The notes under the pieces: model-generated
Seen by the model: only the letters and a program-made list of their open reading frames with translations
Told to the model about the DNA's origin: nothing
Databases searched by the model: none
Position numbers and translations under genes: made by a program
Shown: positions 6,089-10,183 of the stretch, one piece after another
How the letters are laid out: each line of letters begins with the position of its first letter
Numbering within the stretch: the stretch's first letter is position 1
Source of the DNA: Thermaerobacter marianensis
Lineage (GTDB): Bacteria > Bacillota > Sulfobacillia > DYIH01 > DYIG01
Direction: 5' to 3'
NCBI GenBank assembly: GCA_020723725.1
Contig: DYIG01000045.1
Location: 1-10,183, forward strand
Length of the DNA stretch: 10,183 nucleotides

Positions 6089-7345
6089 ATGGATCGTATC
6101 GTAATTCGTGGTGGCAGGCAGTTAAATGGGACTGTGAGGATCGAATCGGCCAAGAATGCCGTCCTTCCCATATTAGCTGCCTGTATTCTTTCAAGGGGAG
6201 AATGTCTGCTCCACGGGATTCCCCCCCTGCATGACGTATTCACCATCAGTCAATTGTTAATGCGCCTGGGTGTTGCGGTGAGAACAGAACGCCCGGGCCT
6301 TCTTCGCATACATACCCCTGACGTAATTCAAACTGAGGCGCCGTACGACCTTGTCAGGAAAATGCGCGCCTCCGTCCTGGTGATGGGGCCGCTTCTTACG
6401 CGTTTTGGCGTCGCCAAAGTGCCGCTCCCCGGAGGGTGTGCCATTGGAAACCGCCCCGTGGACCTTCACCTTAAAGGGTTTCAGTCCCTGGGGGCCGATA
6501 TTGAGATTAAACATGGCTTTATTCAGGCCAGTGCCGAGAGGCTCTATGGTGCGCGCATATACCTTGATTACCCCAGTCATACCGCAACTGAAAATATCAT
6601 GATGGCGGCCGTCCTGGCCGAGGGGACAACGTACATTGAAAACGCGGCCGAAGAGCCGGAGATTGTCGATGTAGCCAACTTCCTCAACTCCATGGGGGCT
6701 CGGATAACGGGCGCCGGTACGAAGGTTATCCGAATCGAAGGAGTCAGGGAGTTAGGTGGTACGGAGTATGCCTGCATACCAGACCGCATCGAGGCAGGCA
6801 CCTACCTGGTTGCCGCAGCCATTAGCAGGGGGGACGTTACCCTCACAAATGTCATCACCGAGCATCTTAAGCCCGTCATAGCCAAGCTCCAGGAAGCCGG
6901 TGCGGAGTTTGAAGGCAGGAATGGAACCATCCGTGTCATTGCCCGGGAGCGCCTGCGGTCCGTGGATGTCAAGACGCTGCCTTACCCGGGGTTCCCGACG
7001 GATATGCAGGCACAGATGATGTCTCTGATGTGTGTAACCGAAGGGATCAGCATCGTAACCGAAACCGTCTTTGAAAACCGGTTTCTGCATGTAGAGGAAT
7101 TGAAGCGGATGGGCGCCGATATTCGCATTGAGGGGCCGAGCGCTATTGTGCGTGGGGTTGAACGTCTCTATGGCGCCCCTGTGAAGGCAACGGACCTGCG
7201 AGCTGGAGCGTCTCTTGTCCTGGCTGGTCTGGTGGCCGAGGGGCAAACTGACATTTTCGGGGTAGGGCATGTCGACCGCGGCTATGTGAACATTGTTGGC
7301 AAACTGCAGGCCTTGGGCGCGGATATTTCCCGGGTTAATACATAA
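6089..7345 (+). CDS. murA: UDP-N-acetylglucosamine 1-carboxyvinyltransferase (MurA)
   Basis: MurA transfers enolpyruvate from PEP to UDP-GlcNAc in the cytoplasm, the first committed step of peptidoglycan synthesis. The 418-residue length is normal for this EPSP-synthase-fold enzyme. The N-terminus MDRIVIRGGRQLNGTVRIES and SAKNAVLPILAA (Lys and Asn of the active site) are typical. The catalytic cysteine is Cys117 in PGGCAIGNRPVDLHLKG, equivalent to E. coli Cys115, so sensitivity to fosfomycin is expected. PYPGFPTDMQAQMMSL is the second family signature. The start is ATG at 6089; its weak G-rich ribosome binding site lies in a strong potential stem. Position between atpC and spoIID matches murAA of Bacillus. 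Identification is secure. Confidence 0.97.
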   Translation: MDRIVIRGGRQLNGTVRIESAKNAVLPILAACILSRGECLLHGIPPLHDVFTISQLLMRLGVAVRTERPGLLRIHTPDVIQTEAPYDLVRKMRASVLVMGPLLTRFGVAKVPLPGGCAIGNRPVDLHLKGFQSLGADIEIKHGFIQASAERLYGARIYLDYPSHTATENIMMAAVLAEGTTYIENAAEEPEIVDVANFLNSMGARITGAGTKVIRIEGVRELGGTEYACIPDRIEAGTYLVAAAISRGDVTLTNVITEHLKPVIAKLQEAGAEFEGRNGTIRVIARERLRSVDVKTLPYPGFPTDMQAQMMSLMCVTEGISIVTETVFENRFLHVEELKRMGADIRIEGPSAIVRGVERLYGAPVKATDLRAGASLVLAGLVAEGQTDIFGVGHVDRGYVNIVGKLQALGADISRVNT

Positions 7346-7354
7346 AGCCAACCA

Positions 7355-7383
7355 TCATAATTCCTTCATTCCCTCCATAGAAA
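7355..7383 (+). promoter_or_regulatory. Candidate sigma-E promoter of spoIID
   Basis: TCATAAT (7355-7361), a 14-base spacer and CATAGAAA (7376-7383) resemble the sigma-E consensus kmATATT-N14-CATACAnT: 6 of 7 at -35, and C, A, T, A plus the next conserved A at -10. Spacing is ideal. Transcription would begin near 7390, upstream of the GGAGG that serves the TTG start. spoIID of B. subtilis is sigma-E dependent, so the context supports the call, though short motifs can occur by chance. Confidence 0.45.
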
Positions 7384-7401
7384 TCCATCAAAAAGGATGG
7401 A
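7384..7401 (+). other. Small inverted repeat in the spoIID leader
   Basis: TCCATC (7384-7389) and GATGGA (7396-7401) flank a 6-base A-rich loop. The right arm contains the ATG at 7397, the longest possible start of the spoIID frame, and would bury it. This speaks against 7397 as the true start. It may be only a chance repeat. Confidence 0.35.
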
Positions 7402-7413
7402 CAACCGATGTCT

Positions 7414-7418
7414 GGAGG
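7414..7418 (+). promoter_or_regulatory. Ribosome binding site that decides the spoIID start
   Basis: GGAGG lies eight bases before an in-frame TTG at 7427. The upstream in-frame ATG at 7397 has only AAAAAGG directly against it, with no spacer. The GGAGG site therefore favours initiation at TTG 7427. Confidence 0.65.
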
Positions 7419-7426
7419 AACAGCTT

Positions 7427-8449
7427 TTGCGTTTCAAATGGATACTCCTCTCCTTGGTGCTCAGCCTAGTTGTGCTTTTGGGTATTCCCTTGATATTCGT
7501 AAACCCGCCTGAAAGACAGCCGACGACAGGGCAGTTGTCAATACCACCACCGGCGCCTTCGCTTTCACCCAAACGAGTATTGCCGCCGGACACAGTTGGT
7601 TTAAGGGTTAAGGTGTACGTCAATAAAGAAAAAAGGTTGCTTGAGCTACCCATCGAGGAGTATCTGAAGGGTGTGGTCGCTGCGGAGATGCCAGCCGGCT
7701 TCGAATCCGAGGCCCTGAAGGCGCAAGCAGTTGTTGCTCGCACGTATACGATTAAAAAGATGCGGTTGTTTGGAGGACCCGGCTGTTCGGCGCACCCCGA
7801 GGCCGATGTTTGCACTGACCCCAAATTAGGCCAAGCCTGGCAGGGGGAAAGGGAATTGAGGAAGCGATGGGGCCTTCTTGGGTATTGGAGGTACTGGAGG
7901 AAGGTGTCCCTGGCGGTCAATGCCACCCGTGGTCTGATAGTGGTCTACAATGGTCAGCCGATTGACGCTGTTTACCACGCTGCCTCAGGGGGTAAGACTG
8001 AGGATGCGGAATACGCCTGGGGGCGCCCCGTTCCGTATTTAAGGAGTGTGCCGTCGCCGTATGAAGCAGGCAGGCATTATGAAAATGTGACGGTGCTAAT
8101 ACCGGCCTCCGAGATCAAAAGGAAGTTGGGCATTACCTCACTGTCCGCAGGGGTAGAGGCAGAGGTTCTGCATCGGAGCCCTTCAGGACGGGTCCTGGCC
8201 ATACGCTTGGGGGATAAGGTGATAAGCGGGAAGGAATTCAGGGAGTTATTCGCTCTGAACTCTACGCTCTTCACGATAGTCAGCCGTGAAGGCGGTTTAA
8301 CCCTCGATGTAAAGGGGTATGGGCACGGTGTGGGCATGAGCCAGTACGGGGCAGATGGTATGGCGAAACAGGGCCGCAGTTTTGAAGAGATCATCACTCA
8401 CTTCTATAAAGGGGTTGAGGTCAAGCCGATCGGGCAGGTGGGTATATAA
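7427..8449 (+). CDS. spoIID: Stage II sporulation protein D (peptidoglycan lytic transglycosylase)
   Basis: SpoIID is the mother-cell membrane enzyme that cuts glycan strands so the engulfing membrane can advance round the forespore. From TTG 7427 the protein has 340 residues, close to the roughly 343 of B. subtilis, and starts with Arg-Phe-Lys-Trp before one membrane helix (about 5-24). A Pro-rich linker leads to the SpoIID domain: EEYLKGVVAAEMP with catalytic Glu87 (Glu88 in B. subtilis), SEALKAQAVVARTY, ASGGKTEDAE and the C-terminal GYGHGVGMSQYGADGMA. In the Clostridia-type metal loop, His123 and Cys129 are present but the second cysteine is Gly135 (CTDPKLGQAW). An ATG at 7397 would add ten residues but lacks a spaced ribosome binding site. 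murA precedes and a spoIIQ-like gene follows. Confidence 0.93.
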   Translation: MRFKWILLSLVLSLVVLLGIPLIFVNPPERQPTTGQLSIPPPAPSLSPKRVLPPDTVGLRVKVYVNKEKRLLELPIEEYLKGVVAAEMPAGFESEALKAQAVVARTYTIKKMRLFGGPGCSAHPEADVCTDPKLGQAWQGERELRKRWGLLGYWRYWRKVSLAVNATRGLIVVYNGQPIDAVYHAASGGKTEDAEYAWGRPVPYLRSVPSPYEAGRHYENVTVLIPASEIKRKLGITSLSAGVEAEVLHRSPSGRVLAIRLGDKVISGKEFRELFALNSTLFTIVSREGGLTLDVKGYGHGVGMSQYGADGMAKQGRSFEEIITHFYKGVEVKPIGQVGI

Positions 8450-8470
8450 ATGGTAAACCTGGGAACGATA
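8442..8470 (+). promoter_or_regulatory. Candidate sigma-F promoter of the spoIIQ-like gene
   Basis: GTATA (8442-8446), a 14-base spacer and GGGAACGATA (8461-8470) match the sigma-F pattern GYATA / GGnnAnAnTR at 10 of 11 defined positions. The -35 overlaps the end of spoIID. The start point would fall near 8477, leaving a very short leader with AGGTGG. spoIIQ of B. subtilis is sigma-F dependent, which supports the call; the short leader and the short motif keep it uncertain. Confidence 0.4.
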
Positions 8471-8489
8471 AGGGAGAGGTGGTATAACC

Positions 8490-9179
8490 ATGTTGACCCG
8501 TCGTTTCCAGGTATTCTGGTCAATTTTACTTATAGCCATTGCCCTTGCCGTAGGCCTTATAAGTATGGATTCTGGCAAGCAGAAGGATCTGGCCGAGGAT
8601 TCCGGCCAGGTGATCGATGAGGAACCGGTGGGTGTGCCCAAAACGGCCGCTGTTTACCCCGTCAAACCCCCTGCAGAAGCCATAACAGCGCCGGATGAAA
8701 GCGCCACGTCCCCAACGGTTGGCGAGGAACCACAGAAACATACGGCCCTGCCGGTAAAGGCGGCTCAAGGCCTGCCCAATCCCTCCTGGCCCATAAAAGC
8801 AAAGGTAACAAAGCCTCATGGTTGGCAGTTTTCCCGCACCATGCAGGACTGGAGGTGGCACGGGGGGATTGATATCCAGGCCAAGGAAGGGTCAGAGGTC
8901 GTGGCCGCATATGAAGGGAAGCTCCTGTCTTATGCTTATGACTCGGAATGGGGTGGGCAGGTTGTAATACAACACCGGGATGGCTGGCAGACCTTCTATG
9001 CCGGCTGTGACCAGTCATTTCGGCCCCAGCCGACAGGATCTGCCGTAATTAGGGGGCAGGTCATTTGCCGTGTCGGGGCCCCGGGTTTGGCGGAGACTGC
9101 CGATGGCCCGCACCTGCACTTTGAGGTTCGTTCCCCGGAAGGGACCCGGGCCAATCCTGAACCCCTCCTGCGTGAATAA
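8490..9179 (+). CDS. spoIIQ: SpoIIQ-like M23/LytM-domain protein
   Basis: The 229-residue protein has a short basic N-terminus, one transmembrane helix (about 7-25), a Pro/Ala/Glu-rich linker (about 30-95) and a C-terminal M23 (LytM) domain. The zinc-site residues are all present: His124 and Asp128 in WHGGIDI, and His208-Leu-His210 in GPHLHFEV. In B. subtilis SpoIIQ the site is incomplete, while clostridial SpoIIQ keeps it, so this protein may be an active endopeptidase. SpoIIQ is made in the forespore and pairs with SpoIIIAH across the septum to drive and hold engulfment. The ATG has AGAGGTGG (8475-8482) upstream. The spoIIQ name rests on domain layout plus position just after spoIID; another sporulation M23 protein is possible. 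Confidence 0.85.
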   Translation: MLTRRFQVFWSILLIAIALAVGLISMDSGKQKDLAEDSGQVIDEEPVGVPKTAAVYPVKPPAEAITAPDESATSPTVGEEPQKHTALPVKAAQGLPNPSWPIKAKVTKPHGWQFSRTMQDWRWHGGIDIQAKEGSEVVAAYEGKLLSYAYDSEWGGQVVIQHRDGWQTFYAGCDQSFRPQPTGSAVIRGQVICRVGAPGLAETADGPHLHFEVRSPEGTRANPEPLLRE

Positions 9180-9182
9180 ATG

Positions 9183-9344
9183 GGCTTGTTCCATTGTGGG
9201 TGGCACTTTATGTTTACGGGATGGTTCAAAATAGTTTTCTGCCTGCATACCGGCGGGACTTAGGTTAACGTTAGTCGATAGCGCACTTTTTCGGGGCGTG
9301 GTCAAAGTTTTGCTTCTTCTGTGCCACCCACGATGGAACAAGCC
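9183..9344. repeat. 162-base non-coding element with 24-base terminal inverted repeats
   Basis: The arms 9183-9206 (begins GGCTTGTTCC, ends GTGGCAC) and 9321-9344 (begins GTGCCACCCACG, ends AACAAGCC) are inverted copies with one difference at arm position 13, which is a U-G wobble in + strand RNA. They enclose 114 bases with no credible gene. The layout is that of a MITE-like mobile remnant. Flanks AATAAATG and AGTAATTT agree at only 5 of 8 bases, so a target duplication is not convincing. As RNA it would form a long stem and could end transcription of the convergent genes or be a structured RNA. The whole gap 9180-9362 holds nothing else I can support. Confidence 0.7.
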
Positions 9345-9362
9345 AGTAATTTCACCGGGCCC

Positions 9363-9755
9363 CTAAACGGAGATCGCCTCGGCAACGGCATCGCTGAGTT
9401 TCAGAATCTTATCCTGACTGTTGCGCGTTGGGCTTCCCTGGACCCTATCAAGCTGGGAAAGGGATTCTTCTACGGCAGATAGAATTGTTGGCACGTCAAG
9501 GTGGGGGTCCTGCCACCCTTCCGCAAGGGACGAACTGAGGATTTGATGCGCCTTTTCAAGCAGTTTGCGCGTTCCTTCCAGATGTCCCCGCTGGTGCTGG
9601 TACAAGGCGATGGCTATTTGACATAAAGCCTTTTCCATGTTGCTCCGGGTCTGGCGCCAAAAGGGCTCCACCACCTCATTGGCATTCCTGAATTGCCCTG
9701 ATTGCAGCAGGCTTTGGTATCTCCGCAGCATGTTTTCTCTTTTTTCTGTAACCAC
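9363..9755 (-). CDS. Diverged DUF309-family protein
   Basis: This 130-residue soluble, mainly helical protein of unknown function matches the DUF309 pattern. It has a short helix (LLQSGQFRNANEVVEPFW, about 16-33) corresponding to the family motif F-EAHEVLEELW, then KALCQIAIALYQHQRGHLEGTRKLLEKA (about 42-69), which matches the second motif of the family (LIQ-AAALYH-RRGN-RGA-RLLEKA). The usually conserved His of EAHE is Asn, and the usual Glu-Glu before the Trp is partly Pro (EPFW). The C-terminal 50 residues are not recognisable. The start is taken as GTG (9755) with AAAGGGAG 11 bases upstream; an ATG at 9731 (MLRRYQ) is an alternative. It is convergent with spoIIQ and divergent from nth. Confidence 0.75.
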   Translation of the reverse strand: MVTEKRENMLRRYQSLLQSGQFRNANEVVEPFWRQTRSNMEKALCQIAIALYQHQRGHLEGTRKLLEKAHQILSSSLAEGWQDPHLDVPTILSAVEESLSQLDRVQGSPTRNSQDKILKLSDAVAEAISV

Positions 9756-9852
9756 CGATTCGTAAACTCCCTTTAAAACGAACTTATTACCGGACCTCTT
9801 ATGGTTTGATATTTATATCTTGTCTCTTAAGTTCAGGGGGTGATTCCCGGTA
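9756..9852. promoter_or_regulatory. Divergent promoter region between the DUF309 gene and nth
   Basis: This 97-base, locally A/T-rich spacer must hold the 5' signals for both divergent genes. A near-palindrome GATAT-TT-ATATC (9808-9819) lies in its middle and could be an operator or overlapping -10 elements (TATTTA on +, TATAAA on -). No -35/-10 pair at good spacing is convincing on either strand. The nth ribosome binding site AGGGGGTGA is at 9835-9843. Confidence 0.4.
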
Positions 9853-10183
9853 ATGGCTTCCGATCGCCAACCCGAAGGCCCGGTTGCTGTCAAGCAGATC
9901 CTGGAAATACTCGAAAGGACTTATCCCGATGCCCGTTGTGCCCTGGATTTCTCCAGCCCTTTTCAGCTGCTAATTGCGGTTATGTTATCGGCCCAAACAA
10001 CTGATCGAATGGTTAACTTAATAACTCCAGCGTTGTTCTCTCGATACCCCGAACCGGCTGATTTTGCCGTTCTGGCCACAGAGGATCTGGCCGAGGCTAT
10101 CAAGAGGGTCGGGCTGTTTCGTTCTAAGGCGCGCAATATCATCAATACCTGCAGGCTCCTTGTGGAGGAACATGGTGGGGAGG
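9853..10183 (+). CDS. nth: Endonuclease III, N-terminal part (gene cut by right edge)
   Basis: The frame is open from ATG 9853 to the window end, giving 110 residues. Endonuclease III is a DNA glycosylase and AP lyase that starts base excision repair of oxidised pyrimidines. The visible part matches the family closely: YPDARCALDFSSPFQLLIAVMLSAQTTD (about 24-51), with the SAQTTD signature, then NLITPALFSRYPEPADF and IKRVGLFRSKARNI. The helix-hairpin-helix with catalytic Lys and Asp and the four iron-sulphur cysteines would lie beyond the edge. AGGGGGTGA (9835-9843) is a good ribosome binding site nine bases upstream of the ATG. The gene is divergent from the DUF309 gene. Confidence 0.92.
   Translation, partial: MASDRQPEGPVAVKQILEILERTYPDARCALDFSSPFQLLIAVMLSAQTTDRMVNLITPALFSRYPEPADFAVLATEDLAEAIKRVGLFRSKARNIINTCRLLVEEHGGE

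Noticed and set aside
5674..6246. Open minus-strand frame of 190 codons across atpC and the murA start
   Set aside because: Cys- and His-rich low-sense translation opposite two certain genes; it also crosses the atpC-murA stem.
9015..9341. Minus-strand frame covering the inverted-repeat element and the end of spoIIQ
   Set aside because: The protein matches nothing, and most of it is opposite the conserved LytM domain.
9175..9352. Eight-base target-site duplication flanking the inverted repeats
   Set aside because: AATAAATG and AGTAATTT agree at only five of eight positions, which is not enough to claim a duplication.
1..10183. CRISPR arrays, tRNA or rRNA genes, defence or phage genes
   Set aside because: No repeated spacer-repeat pattern, no tRNA-like sequence and no such proteins were seen.

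Overview
The window looks like a chromosomal stretch of an endospore-forming Firmicute, most likely class Clostridia. The reasons are an F-type ATP synthase operon running straight into murA, spoIID and a spoIIQ-like peptidase gene (an order also known from Bacillus), Clostridia-type features in SpoIID, frequent GTG/TTG starts with strong purine-rich Shine-Dalgarno sites, and moderately high GC. A Peptococcaceae/Desulfotomaculum-like source is my best guess, but the sequence alone does not fix the genus.

Layout: positions 1-6030 hold the ATP synthase genes in the order atpB (3' end only), atpE, atpF, atpH, atpA, atpG, atpD, atpC, all on the + strand and tightly packed, with a 4-base overlap of atpF and atpH. 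The one loose joint is the 115-base atpE-atpF gap, which holds a GC-rich hairpin, a 21-base-spaced direct repeat and a self-complementary ribosome binding site in front of a TTG start. From 6089 to 9179, still on the + strand, come murA (first committed step of peptidoglycan synthesis), spoIID (glycan-cleaving enzyme of forespore engulfment) and a spoIIQ-like M23/LytM gene (forespore partner in engulfment). The murA ribosome binding site lies in a strong potential stem. A sigma-E-like promoter precedes spoIID and a sigma-F-like promoter overlaps the end of spoIID, matching the opposite-compartment expression of these two genes in Bacillus.

From 9183 to 9344 there is a 162-base non-coding element bounded by near-perfect 24-base inverted repeats, possibly a MITE or a structured RNA. 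It separates the sporulation genes from a minus-strand gene for a diverged DUF309 protein (9363-9755) and a divergently oriented nth (endonuclease III) gene that runs off the right edge.

How the genes work together: the ATP synthase subunits assemble into one membrane rotary enzyme, whose c subunit looks proton-type. MurA feeds wall synthesis, and SpoIID/SpoIIQ remodel wall material during engulfment. Most of the window is well-known biology. The less explained parts are the intergenic RNA structures, the inverted-repeat element, and residue losses in SpoIID, the epsilon subunit and the DUF309 protein. I found no clear new multi-gene system.
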